From: Rhizobium pisi
GTDB taxonomy: Bacteria > Pseudomonadota > Alphaproteobacteria > Rhizobiales > Rhizobiaceae
Direction: 5' to 3'
DNA length: 64,000 nucleotides
Assembly: GCF_003938655.1 (NCBI RefSeq)
Contig: NZ_RJJT01000002.1
Location: 124,001 to 188,000, forward strand
A program made the translations under genes and the position numbers. This document shows, in pieces, positions 1 through 8,377 of this stretch (position 1 is the first letter of the stretch; each line of letters begins with the position of its first letter). The notes beneath the pieces were generated by a model. It ran no database searches. It was not told the DNA's origin and saw only the letters and a list, made by a program, of their open reading frames with translations.

Positions 1-1893
1 GCGAATATCGCCTTCGATTGCCCGGGGCATCAGGGCGGCCAGTTCTATCGGAAGTCGCCGGCCGGCCAGCTCTTCTTCAAATATTTCGGAGAGAGCATTT
101 TCCGCAACGATCTCTGCAATGCCGATGTCGATCTCGGCGACCTCCTCATCCATGAAGGCCCTGCCGTCGAGGCACAGAAGCAGGCGGCGCGCATCTTCGG
201 TGCGGATCGCACCTATTTCATTCTCAACGGCACGAGCACCTCCAACAAGGTGGTCGCCAATGCGGTGCTGCGAAGCGGCGATCTCGTGCTTTTCGATCGC
301 AACAATCACAAATCCCTGCATCAGGGCGCGCTCGTGCAGGCTGGCGCCATCCCAATCTATCTGCCGACGGCCCGCAATTCCTTCGGCATGATCGGGGCTG
401 TCGACTGGGCAGCCTGGGACGAGGCTTGGTTGCGGCAAAAGATAGAGGAACATCCGCTCATCACCGATAAGAGCCGCGCGAGCGCTGAAAGGCCTTTCCG
501 CCTGGCCTGCATCCAGCTCGCGACCTATGACGGCACGATCTACAATGTGCGACAGGTGATGGAGAAGATCGGCCATCTCTGCGACTATGTGCTCTGGGAC
601 GAGGCCTGGATCGGCTACAACGCCTTCCATCCGCTCTTCCAGGGCCACAGCCCAATGCGGCTGAAAGACCTGCGGGCGGATATGCCGGGACTGTTCTCAA
701 CGCAGTCCGTGCACAAGCAGGGCGCCGGTTTCTCCCAGGCTTCGCAGATCCACAAACGCGACGAACATATCAAGGGCCAGCGCCGGTTCGTCGAACACAA
801 GCGCTTCAATGAATCGCTGCTGATGCATGTTTCGACCTCTCCCTTCTATCCGCTCTTCGCCTCGCTTGACGTCAACGCCAAGGTGCACGAGGGCCAGGCG
901 GGTGAGATGCTCTGGGACCGCTGCATCGAGCTTGGGATCGAAGTTCGCAAGAAGCTGCGCGGTTTCGTTGAGCACTACGAAACCAAGGCCGCAGGCGCAG
1001 AAGAGAAATGGTTCTTCGATCCTTTCGTGCCGGACAAGGTCACCATTTCGGGCTCAAAACATACCAACGACCTTGAAGCCGTGCGGTGGGAGGATGTGTC
1101 CACGGACGTGCTCAAGCGCGAGCAGCAATGCTGGCGGTTCGATCCGCAGGCAAAGTGGCACGGCTTTGCCGGATATGCGCCTGAATATACGATGGTCGAT
1201 CCCAACAAGCTTACGCTGCTGACACCCGGCATCGACCGCAAGACCGGCGAATATCGCGAGTTCGGCATTCCGGCGACTGTGGTCGCCAACTATCTGCGCG
1301 AACAGCGGGTCGTGCCGGAAAAATGCGATCTCAACAGTCTTCTCTTCCTGCTGACACCGGCGGAGGACGAGAGCAAGCTGAACACGCTCGTCGCCAAGCT
1401 GGTCAAGTTCAAGAATCTCTGGGATCGCGACGCACCGCTGCAGGAGGTGCTGCCGACCGTCTTTGCGGCCAATCGAGAGCGCTATGCCGGCTATACGGTC
1501 CGCCAGGTCTGCCGCGAGATGCATTCCTTCTATCGCGAGGCGGGCGTCAAAGAGCTGCAGCGTCTCTGCTTCCGCTCCGAAAGTTTTCCGGAACCGGCTA
1601 TCGCTCCCAAGCAGGCCTATGAAGCGCTGGTCGCCAACGATGTCGACTATGTGCCGCTGACGCAGGCTGCCGGCCGCATTTCGGCAACGCTGGCGCTGAT
1701 CTATCCGCCAGGGATCGGCGTGATCGTTCCCGGCGAGCGCTGGGACGACAGGGCGCGCCCGATGCGGGACTATTTCCTGGCTTTCGAAGAGTCTTTCAAC
1801 CGATTTCCGGGGTTCAATTACGAAGTCCAGGGCGTGTTCCAGGAAAGGATCGGCGGGCGGATCAAATTCCACACATATGTCGTGCGCGAGTAG
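1..1893 (+). CDS. speF: Ornithine decarboxylase, inducible SpeF/SpeC type (5' partial)
   Basis: PLP-dependent fold-type I decarboxylase converting ornithine to putrescine and CO2 while consuming a proton. The frame is open from base 1, so the N-terminal wing domain lies outside the window; about 630 residues are present. Seen: CPGHQGG near the left edge, the DVDLGDLLIHEGP stretch, and TQSVHKQGAGFSQ, whose Lys (codon 715-717) is the expected Schiff-base residue. The C-terminal part (VVPEKCDLNSLLFLLTPAED) follows E. coli SpeC/SpeF closely by memory. It lies 19 bp before a PotE-type antiporter, the classical speF-potE arrangement, which favours ornithine over lysine or arginine as substrate; substrate choice remains inferred from family and context. 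Confidence 0.9.
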   Translation, partial: ANIAFDCPGHQGGQFYRKSPAGQLFFKYFGESIFRNDLCNADVDLGDLLIHEGPAVEAQKQAARIFGADRTYFILNGTSTSNKVVANAVLRSGDLVLFDRNNHKSLHQGALVQAGAIPIYLPTARNSFGMIGAVDWAAWDEAWLRQKIEEHPLITDKSRASAERPFRLACIQLATYDGTIYNVRQVMEKIGHLCDYVLWDEAWIGYNAFHPLFQGHSPMRLKDLRADMPGLFSTQSVHKQGAGFSQASQIHKRDEHIKGQRRFVEHKRFNESLLMHVSTSPFYPLFASLDVNAKVHEGQAGEMLWDRCIELGIEVRKKLRGFVEHYETKAAGAEEKWFFDPFVPDKVTISGSKHTNDLEAVRWEDVSTDVLKREQQCWRFDPQAKWHGFAGYAPEYTMVDPNKLTLLTPGIDRKTGEYREFGIPATVVANYLREQRVVPEKCDLNSLLFLLTPAEDESKLNTLVAKLVKFKNLWDRDAPLQEVLPTVFAANRERYAGYTVRQVCREMHSFYREAGVKELQRLCFRSESFPEPAIAPKQAYEALVANDVDYVPLTQAAGRISATLALIYPPGIGVIVPGERWDDRARPMRDYFLAFEESFNRFPGFNYEVQGVFQERIGGRIKFHTYVVRE

Positions 1894-1912
1894 ACGCAGG
1901 GAGGGTTTCGTC

Positions 1913-3271
1913 ATGACCGACAACACAATGCATCTCGCGGCCGAGGCCACGACCAAGAAAAAGATGAACCTGATGCAGCTCACCTTCATCGTTGCCGTCA
2001 ACATGATGGGGTCGGGCATTATCATGCTGCCCGCCAACATGGCCCAGGTCGGCGCGATCTCGCTGCTTTCCTGGCTCGTGACCGCTATCGGTTCGATGGC
2101 GATCGCTTATGGCTTCGCCCAGGCCGGGCTGTTCAACCAGCGTCCCGGCGGCATGTCCGCCTATGCGGAGGATGCCCACGGGAAAGACGGCTACTTCATG
2201 GTGTTCTTCCTGTATTTTCTTTCACTTGCCGTCGGCAATGTCGCGATCGGCATCTCGGCCGTAGGCTATCTGGCCGGATTTTTTCCTATACTGACGTCCA
2301 CGCCCATCATGACATGCGTGGCGCTGATCATCCTCCTATGGCTGACCACGGCTGCCAATTTCGGCGGGCCGCGCATTACCGGGCGTATCGGCTCGATTAC
2401 GGTCTGGGGCGTCATCCTTCCGGTCGGGCTGCTGTCGATCATCGGCTGGCTCTGGTTCAGTTCAAGCACATTCGGCGCTGCCTGGAATCCGAAAGGCCTG
2501 ACGCTTGCGCAAGGCATGGGATCGAGCATTTCGCTGACGCTTTGGGCCTTCCTCGGCATGGAGTCCGCCGCGCAGAATTCCGATGCCGTCGAGAATCCCA
2601 AGCGTGACGTACCGCTCGCCTGCATGTTCGGCACGCTGGGCGCCGCCGTCATCTATATTCTGTCGACGACGGTCATCCAGGGCATCGTGCCAAATGCCGA
2701 TCTCGCCACCTCCACAGGGCCGTTCGCACTGGCCTATGCCACGATGTTCAATTCGACGATCGGTTCGATCGTCATGGCGCTGGCGGTGCTTGCCTGCCTC
2801 GGCTCTTTGCTGGGCTGGCAGTTCACGATCGCCCAGACGGCCAAGACTGCTGCGGAAGAGAGGATGTTTCCATCGATATTTTCACGGGTTAACGAGATGG
2901 GTGCACCTGTCAGCGGCATGATCATTCTCGGCATCGTGCAGACCTGTCTCGCCCTGATGACCATCTCACCGACGCTCAGCGAGCAGTTCTCCGCTCTCGT
3001 CAATCTCGCCGTCGTGACGAATGTGCTGCCTTATATCATCGCGCTTTCAGCGCTGTTCGTCATGATGAAGGCTGCCGGTGTGCCCCAGGCGAAATACAGG
3101 CTGAACGCCGTCATCGCCCTGGTCGGCATGGCTTACAGCGTTTTCGCCATCTATGCCTCCGGCAAGGATGCGGTACTCGGCGGCATGATCGTCACAGGGA
3201 TCGGTTTCATCATTTACGGACTTATCGCCCCGCGTTTCGCCAGCGGCGTGAACCAGGCGCCGGCCGAATAG
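1913..3271 (+). CDS. potE: Ornithine/putrescine antiporter PotE (APC superfamily)
   Basis: Inner-membrane exchanger expected to swap external ornithine for internal putrescine, completing a proton-consuming cycle with the upstream decarboxylase. The 452-aa protein has about 12 hydrophobic segments. GSGIIMLP lies at residues 33-40, and SITVWGVI, TLWAFLGMESAAQNSDAVENP and SLLGWQFTIAQ match E. coli PotE almost position by position. The ATG at 1913 is preferred over the longer upstream start because AGGGAGGG lies just before it and the shorter N-terminus matches PotE length. It is 19 bp behind the decarboxylase stop, so co-transcription is likely. Confidence 0.92.
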   Translation: MTDNTMHLAAEATTKKKMNLMQLTFIVAVNMMGSGIIMLPANMAQVGAISLLSWLVTAIGSMAIAYGFAQAGLFNQRPGGMSAYAEDAHGKDGYFMVFFLYFLSLAVGNVAIGISAVGYLAGFFPILTSTPIMTCVALIILLWLTTAANFGGPRITGRIGSITVWGVILPVGLLSIIGWLWFSSSTFGAAWNPKGLTLAQGMGSSISLTLWAFLGMESAAQNSDAVENPKRDVPLACMFGTLGAAVIYILSTTVIQGIVPNADLATSTGPFALAYATMFNSTIGSIVMALAVLACLGSLLGWQFTIAQTAKTAAEERMFPSIFSRVNEMGAPVSGMIILGIVQTCLALMTISPTLSEQFSALVNLAVVTNVLPYIIALSALFVMMKAAGVPQAKYRLNAVIALVGMAYSVFAIYASGKDAVLGGMIVTGIGFIIYGLIAPRFASGVNQAPAE

Positions 3272-3289
3272 CACAGGGAGGACCCAAAC

Positions 3290-4216
3290 ATGTCAGGGAG
3301 AAATGATCGCTGGGGGGCGATTGCCGCCTCTGTCCTCGCCGTGATGGCCGCCTCGGCCGTCGCACCGCCCGCGCATGCACAGACGCTCGAGCGCGTCAGG
3401 ACGACCACCGCGCTGAAATTCGGCTACGACCCCGACGCGAGGCCTTTTTCATTCGATGCCCAGCAGGGCAGACCCGACGGTTATGCGGTTGCCCTCTGCG
3501 ACCGGATCGCCGACAGCCTGAGGGCGCAGCTGAACCTGTCGAAGCTCGACGTGGAATGGGTTTCCCTTTCAGGCGACGCCAAGCTGCGTGCCATACAGGA
3601 CGGCACGGTGGACCTTGTCTGCGGGGCAGAGCCGGTGACGCTCAGTCGCAGGCAGCAGGTCTCATTCTCGCTGCCGATCTTCCCGAGCGGCACCGGGGCG
3701 CTGCTCAATGCGAGTGCTCCGCTGGCGCTGCGCGAGGTTCTGCAATATGGCGAGCCATCGAGCCGGCCCGTCTGGCGCGGCGCGCCGGCCCGCACGATCC
3801 TTGAGCACAAGACATTCTCCTCGATAGCCGGAACGACAAGCGAAGGCTGGCTGTCCGACAGGATCAAGACCTTTCAGCTCGCGGCAACAGCGACGCCCGT
3901 GAGCAACTATCAACAGGGGATCGAACGTGTCCTGGACGGCCGTTCGGCGGTGCTCTTCGGCGACATGCCACTTCTGATGGATGCCGCCGCTCGCAGCGAC
4001 AGCTCCGGCAATCTCATCATCCTCGAGCGTCATTTCACCTACGAGCCGCTCGGCCTCGAGCTGGCGCGCGGGGACGAGGATTTTCGCCTCGCTGTCGATC
4101 GCGCACTGAGCCAGACCTATGCAGCACAGAATTTCCGGGCGTTTTTTACAACATGGTTTGGGCAACCTGACGACGCAGTCGTGACCTTCTTCCGGCAGAC
4201 GGCCCTTCCGGAATGA
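3290..4216 (+). CDS. Periplasmic amino-acid-binding protein (SBP family 3), orphan
   Basis: Extracellular solute-binding protein of the amino-acid ABC importer type, 308 aa. A Sec signal peptide ends near AHA at residue 31. The early motif LKFGYDPDARPFSF, the DGYAVALCDRIAD segment, and the DLVCGAEPVTLSRRQQVSFS stretch are typical of GltI/HisJ-like proteins. AGGGAGG sits before the ATG. It follows potE by 18 bp, but no ABC permease or ATPase is present nearby, so it either borrows another transporter or serves as a periplasmic sensor. Ligand unknown; an ornithine or polyamine role is only suggested by neighbours. Confidence 0.8.
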   Translation: MSGRNDRWGAIAASVLAVMAASAVAPPAHAQTLERVRTTTALKFGYDPDARPFSFDAQQGRPDGYAVALCDRIADSLRAQLNLSKLDVEWVSLSGDAKLRAIQDGTVDLVCGAEPVTLSRRQQVSFSLPIFPSGTGALLNASAPLALREVLQYGEPSSRPVWRGAPARTILEHKTFSSIAGTTSEGWLSDRIKTFQLAATATPVSNYQQGIERVLDGRSAVLFGDMPLLMDAAARSDSSGNLIILERHFTYEPLGLELARGDEDFRLAVDRALSQTYAAQNFRAFFTTWFGQPDDAVVTFFRQTALPE

Positions 4217-4324
4217 GGCCACGAGCAGAGTAGAAAAGACCGAGCAAGACAGGGATCATCGGCGTCGGCCAGGAGAGAGCGGCAACAGATCATCGCCATC
4301 CAGGTGATCAGACGGGAGTGAAAG

Positions 4325-5419
4325 TTGAGCCTCCTTTTTAAAGAGATTCGCGATAGCCCCATGCTCTGGCTGCTGGCCGCCGTGCCGATGGTGTTCGCAG
4401 CTGCGGCGCTCTTCCCCGAGGCCCATACGGCGCTTTTCGTCCTGTCGGTGCTGGCCATCGTCCCGTTGGCCGGCCTGCTCAGTCATGCGACCGAATCCGT
4501 TGCCGCCAAGACGGGTGACGCCGCGGGTGGGCTGTTGAATGCGACCCTTGGCAATCTTACCGAACTGGTTATCGCGCTGGCTGCCCTGCAGGCCGGCGAA
4601 TATACGCTGGTGAAGGCATCCATCGCCGGAGCGATCGTTACCAACACGCTGTTCATGCTGGGTGCTTCGTTTCTGCTCGGCGGGCTCAAATACCACATTC
4701 AGGAGTTCAACCGGGCCAGTGCGCGTATTCAATCCGGCCTGCTTTTCCTGGCCACAGTCGCGCTGCTGATGCCTTCGGCGCTTGGCGAATTGGACACGGC
4801 ATCGGTCGCGCCAGTCACTCAAACGCTCAGTCTCAGCCTCGCTGCCTTGCTGATCGTCGGGTACGGGCTTGGGCTGTTGTTCACGCTTCGGACGCATCGG
4901 GAATTTTTTTCTTCAACGGAACATGCCGAGGCCGGCGAAGCGCCGTGGCCGATTGGTCTTGCTCTTTGCACACTTGCCGGCGTCACCGTACTCGTGGCCC
5001 TGGTGAGCGAGATTTTCGTCGAGTCCGTGCAGGAAGCGGCCGAAGCCTTCGGAATGACCCCCGCCTTTGTCGGTTTCATCGTCGTCGCATTGGTCGGCGG
5101 CGCAGCCGAAATGGCCTCGGCGTTTTCAGGCGCGCGCAAGAACCGGCTGGATCTGAGCGTGGGCATCGCGCTCGGGAGCGCTTCCCAGATTGCCTTGTTC
5201 GTTGCGCCCGTTCTGGTCTTGATGAGTTATTTCATCGGTCCGTCACCGATGGATCTGCAATTCTGGCCAGGTGCCGTGACGATGATGTTTCTTGCGACGG
5301 TGACTGCGATGTTCGTCACCAACAGCGGGCGATCCGCATGGTTTGTCGGCGTGCTCGTGCTGATGGTGTATATGATTTTCGCCATAACACTGTACGTCCT
5401 GCCGCCGGCAGTACGATGA
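4325..5419 (+). CDS. Ca2+/H+ antiporter, Cax/ChaA type
   Basis: Inner-membrane cation/proton exchanger of the CaCA superfamily, 364 aa with about 11 membrane spans. The two inverted alpha repeats are visible: NATLGNLTELVIALAAL around residues 72-88, and GGAAEMASAFSGARKN with SVGIALGSASQIALFVAP around 258-295. The central region between the halves is short and acidic (STEHAEAGEAP). The start is TTG at 4325 with GGGAG six bases upstream; the nearby GTG at 4318 is out of frame. The stop overlaps the ATG of the K+ channel gene (ATGA), implying coupled translation and linked cation homeostasis. Confidence 0.88.
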   Translation: MSLLFKEIRDSPMLWLLAAVPMVFAAAALFPEAHTALFVLSVLAIVPLAGLLSHATESVAAKTGDAAGGLLNATLGNLTELVIALAALQAGEYTLVKASIAGAIVTNTLFMLGASFLLGGLKYHIQEFNRASARIQSGLLFLATVALLMPSALGELDTASVAPVTQTLSLSLAALLIVGYGLGLLFTLRTHREFFSSTEHAEAGEAPWPIGLALCTLAGVTVLVALVSEIFVESVQEAAEAFGMTPAFVGFIVVALVGGAAEMASAFSGARKNRLDLSVGIALGSASQIALFVAPVLVLMSYFIGPSPMDLQFWPGAVTMMFLATVTAMFVTNSGRSAWFVGVLVLMVYMIFAITLYVLPPAVR

Positions 5420-5781
5420 GGTCCCGCGTTCCCAGACGGGCGCGATTGGGCGGCGGACATCATACCCGGCAGATGAGAAGGCTGTTCTTCATTGCACTCG
5501 CAGAGCAGCTTCGTGTCATCTGGCCGATCCTTTCCGGCATCGTGTCGATCATGGTCGCATCCGGACTTGCAATTTGGCGGATCGAGAATTGGCGGATCGA
5601 TGAAGCGCTTTATTTTACCTTCGTGACGGGACTGACCATCGGCTACGGCGACTTCACGCCCAAACATGTTTCGGCCCGAATACTGGCTTTGGTCATCGGT
5701 TTTGCAGGGATCGTGCTGACCGGCGTCATTGCAGCCGTCACAGTAAAGGCCCTGAGCGTGACGGACCGAGACGACAGCTAG
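5416..5781 (+). CDS. Two-transmembrane potassium channel
   Basis: Small Ion_trans_2-type channel subunit of 121 aa. Two hydrophobic helices (about residues 32-53 and 86-110) flank a pore loop with the K+ selectivity filter TIGYG at residues 74-78, followed by DFTPK. No RCK/TrkA-N or cyclic-nucleotide domain follows, so gating would depend on the pore alone or a separate protein. Its ATG overlaps the stop of the Ca2+/H+ antiporter by four bases. An in-frame internal ATG (residue 20, just before RRLFFIAL) is an alternative start. Confidence 0.82.
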   Translation: MRSRVPRRARLGGGHHTRQMRRLFFIALAEQLRVIWPILSGIVSIMVASGLAIWRIENWRIDEALYFTFVTGLTIGYGDFTPKHVSARILALVIGFAGIVLTGVIAAVTVKALSVTDRDDS

Positions 5782-5849
5782 ACCTCGCCAGATTGCCGGC
5801 GCCACGTGGCTCTCGTTTCCAAATTCGTACATTTTATTTGTGATCTCGG

Positions 5850-5875
5850 GGAACGATCCGATATCTTGGTGACTT
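5850..5875 (+). promoter_or_regulatory. Candidate EcfG/RpoE2-type promoter (GGAAC-N19-TT)
   Basis: GGAAC at 5850-5854 and TT at 5874-5875 with 19 bases between fits the published RpoE2 consensus of rhizobia (GGAAC-N18/19-TT). It lies about 42 bp upstream of the small gene at 5917. Short motifs like this occur by chance, so support is moderate. Confidence 0.4.
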
Positions 5876-5916
5876 CGTAATCCATTGCAGGGGTGTGTTG
5901 AATGCGGAGCTGATCC

Positions 5917-6153
5917 ATGAGCAAAGAACGTGGCCGCAGAAAACTAATGTTGCGACTCCCCGATATCCGGCATCTTCTGGAGAGCTTGACCAGTGAAGCG
6001 CTCGCGGAGATGTTTGAATCCTACGATCTTGCCGTCGATGCACTGGAGCGGTTCCGAAGTAGGAGCCCGAGGGACGAGAAGCTGATCATCGAATATGAAC
6101 AGCTCTGCCACGAAATAGAGCAGGAGGTCGTCGTCTACTGCAAGAACCGGTGA
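5917..6153 (+). CDS. Small hypothetical protein, 78 aa
   Basis: Not recognised as a named family. The 78-aa product is charged and apparently all-helical, with a leucine-rich first half (LPDIRHLLESLTSEALAEMF) and an acidic second half; there is no signal peptide or membrane segment. GGAG sits seven bases before the ATG, and a candidate stress-sigma promoter lies upstream. It stands alone between the K+ channel gene and the convergent AI-2E-type permease. Size, charge and context suggest a small cytoplasmic stress-associated protein, by inference only. Confidence 0.65.
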   Translation: MSKERGRRKLMLRLPDIRHLLESLTSEALAEMFESYDLAVDALERFRSRSPRDEKLIIEYEQLCHEIEQEVVVYCKNR

Positions 6154-6214
6154 GTCCCGCCAGCGCCGCTGGCGATCTATCCCAGAGGGGATCTCGCCTG
6201 CCTCGACGGGGCCG

Positions 6215-7369
6215 TCATTGCGGGTGTTCGATGCGTTCCGATTGAGCATCGAATCTCGCGGGGCGGCTATTTTCCGATCCAGTCGAACCCGAAGGCCAGG
6301 CCCAGGCTTTCAGCAGTTCGTAGAAGACGCCGAGAACGACCGGCCCCAAAAACAGCCCCAGCAGGCCTTGTGACAAGGTGCCGCCGATGACGCCGATCAG
6401 TATCACCGGCATTGGAGTGGAGAGGCCGCGCGCCATCAAGATCGGTTTCAGTATGTTATCGACGATCATGATGGGGATCGCCACGACGGTGAAAGCCAAG
6501 GCGATCCATGTCGGCCAGGAGAACCACGCCCAAACGATGACCGGCAAAAGAATAAGCGCAGGCCCGAGCTGCATCAGGCACAGGGCGAACACAAGAAAGG
6601 TCAAAGGCCCGCCCGCCGGAACACCAAAAAGGGTAAAACACAGCCCGCATAACAGCGCTTGCAGGAAGGCAACGCCAATGACGCCCCGCGATACATTGCG
6701 CACCGTAGCTCCCGCCAGCCGGGCAAAGCCGACGCCCTTTTCACCGGCGATCCGGCTTGCCAGCACCTGTATGGTTGCAGCCAGGCGTGCTGACCGCGTG
6801 AGCAATACGCCCGAAAGAATGATCGAAACGACAAAGCTCAAAACGCCGCCGCCGATCAAGGCAAGCTTCGTGACGATAACGCCCGTCACTTCACGAATGG
6901 GCGCCTGAAACTTGACGATGGTAGCGGCCAGATCGCCTGCAATCTTATTCCACGCGTCGTGGATCCGCTCGCCGACGACAGGCCATTCGCGAATGGCGGC
7001 CGGCGCTGAAGGGAGCGTGAAGTTCCCCGTCCGTAACTTGTCGATCAACACCTGCGCGGTGTCGGCAAAATTCACCGCAACGAGGGCCAGGGGCGCAATG
7101 ATCAGGACGAGACAAAAGACGACGATAATTGCGGCCGCGATGACGGGCCTGTTCCCGATCAGCCTGGAAAGCGCCTCGAATATCGGGAAAAGGGCGACCG
7201 CAAGGATGGCCGACCAGATGACGATCAGCGCAAAGGGAGCAATCAGAACGACGGTCCAGTAGGCAAAAAGCCCGACAATGCCCAATCGGACAAGGTCGCT
7301 TATTCTCGCCTCTATCGAAATCTGCCCTGACCCGGCTCCCTGCGCCGCCGTATCGCCTGTATTCTCCAT
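6215..7369 (-). CDS. AI-2E family transporter (PerM/YdiK-like permease)
   Basis: Polytopic inner-membrane protein of 384 aa with about eight helices. Family features include the N-terminal helix pair (residues 30-75), the long amphipathic central region, and the C-terminal PILMARGLSTPMPVILIGVIGGTLSQGLLGLFLGP-type segment, here at about 320-355. The family includes exporters of autoinducer-2 and Na+/H+ antiporter-like members, so the substrate cannot be read from sequence. It is transcribed in the same direction as ppk2 but separated from it by a 140-bp gap holding a palindromic repeat, so it is probably an independent unit. Confidence 0.83.
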   Translation of the reverse strand: MENTGDTAAQGAGSGQISIEARISDLVRLGIVGLFAYWTVVLIAPFALIVIWSAILAVALFPIFEALSRLIGNRPVIAAAIIVVFCLVLIIAPLALVAVNFADTAQVLIDKLRTGNFTLPSAPAAIREWPVVGERIHDAWNKIAGDLAATIVKFQAPIREVTGVIVTKLALIGGGVLSFVVSIILSGVLLTRSARLAATIQVLASRIAGEKGVGFARLAGATVRNVSRGVIGVAFLQALLCGLCFTLFGVPAGGPLTFLVFALCLMQLGPALILLPVIVWAWFSWPTWIALAFTVVAIPIMIVDNILKPILMARGLSTPMPVILIGVIGGTLSQGLLGLFLGPVVLGVFYELLKAWAWPSGSTGSENSRPARFDAQSERIEHPQ

Positions 7370-7393
7370 CGTTGCGTCCCGTCCGCCATGTTC

Positions 7394-7491
7394 TAGAGCG
7401 GTTCAGCTTTTCGCGGAAACGCAGAACCGCTCTAACCTTTTGTTCTGACGCAATTCCCGGCAAAAGCGCTTCGCGCTTTGCCTGGAATTGC
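7394..7491. repeat. Rhizobial palindromic intergenic element (RIME-like)
   Basis: Two nested palindromes in tandem. TAGAGCGGTTC (7394-7404) pairs with GAACCGCTCTA (7424-7434). GCAATTCC (7450-7457) pairs with GGAATTGC (7484-7491) around an inner AAAGCG/CGCTTT hairpin. The sequence resembles the dispersed mosaic elements common between Rhizobium genes. It sits between two minus-strand genes and could stabilise or end transcripts. Confidence 0.7.
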
Positions 7492-7508
7492 TCCAGGCTG
7501 AGGTCGTC

Positions 7509-8351
7509 TTATGACGTCGTATCCGGCACAACATGGCGGATGCTACGGTCCTCCATGAAATCCGCCGGCCGCTTCTGACGTTTGCCGAGATCGGGTGCTT
7601 CAAACTTCACACGCTCATAAGGGATTGATTGCAGGATGTGCGAGATGCAATTGACCCGGGCACGCTTCTTGTCGTCCGAGGGCACAACCCACCACGGCGC
7701 ATGGTTGCTGTCGGTCATCCGCAGCATCTCGTCATAGACACGCGTGTAGTCCCACCAGCGCTGATAGGATTCAACATCCATAGGGCTGAGTTTCCACTGT
7801 CGCGTCGGGTCGTCGATCCGGCGCCTGAAACGGCGTTCCTGCTCTTCCTCGCTGACCGTCAGGAAGTATTTCAGCAGAACGACGCCGCTTTCGACGATCG
7901 CAGCCTCGAAGCGGGGCGCCAATTCAAGAAAGCGCTGCGCCTTCTTTTCGCTGCAGAATCCCATGACACGATCGACGCCGGCGCGGTTGTACCAACTACG
8001 GTCGAATATGACGATTTCGCCAGCGGCCGGCATATGAGCGATATAACGCTGCATGTAGATCTGAGATTTCTCGCGGTCGGTGGGCGCCGGCAATGCCACG
8101 ACGCGAAAGACCCGTGGACTGACCTTTTCCGTTATACGCTTGATCATGCCGCCTTTGCCGGCGGCATCCCGCCCCTCGAAGACGATGACGACTCTCGCAC
8201 CGGATTTCTTGATCCAGGCTTGCAAATGAGCCAACTCGACCTGCAGGCGCTCGATCTCCTTGTCATAATCCCATGATTTCTTTTTCTTCTTATCCTTTCC
8301 GACGCGGCCTGCCTCTCCATCCGTCTTTGCGGGCTCGTAATTCTCGTCCAT
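7509..8351 (-). CDS. ppk2: Polyphosphate kinase 2 (class I PPK2)
   Basis: Cytoplasmic enzyme transferring phosphate between inorganic polyphosphate and nucleoside diphosphates. The 280-aa single-domain protein has Walker A GRDAAGKGG (residues 60-68), Walker B FDRSWYNRAG (116-125) and the basic lid region ERRFRRRIDDPTRQWK. The N-terminus is charged (KDKKKKK), then the PPK2 domain starts at about residue 28. The ATG at 8351 has GGGAGAG just upstream. The length agrees with single-domain PPK2. It follows a SulP permease with a 26-bp gap, so the two are probably co-transcribed. Confidence 0.93.
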   Translation of the reverse strand: MDENYEPAKTDGEAGRVGKDKKKKKSWDYDKEIERLQVELAHLQAWIKKSGARVVIVFEGRDAAGKGGMIKRITEKVSPRVFRVVALPAPTDREKSQIYMQRYIAHMPAAGEIVIFDRSWYNRAGVDRVMGFCSEKKAQRFLELAPRFEAAIVESGVVLLKYFLTVSEEEQERRFRRRIDDPTRQWKLSPMDVESYQRWWDYTRVYDEMLRMTDSNHAPWWVVPSDDKKRARVNCISHILQSIPYERVKFEAPDLGKRQKRPADFMEDRSIRHVVPDTTS

Positions 8352-8377
8352 TTCTCTCTCCCTTGCGCGAACATATC

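Noticed and set aside
1054..2040. Long minus-strand frame opposite the decarboxylase and potE
   Set aside because: High-GC shadow ORF without motifs; both plus-strand genes are unmistakable.
4945..5415. Long frame upstream of the K+ channel start
   Set aside because: It overlaps the Ca2+/H+ antiporter in another frame, is Arg-rich and lacks any motif; the channel itself starts at 5416.
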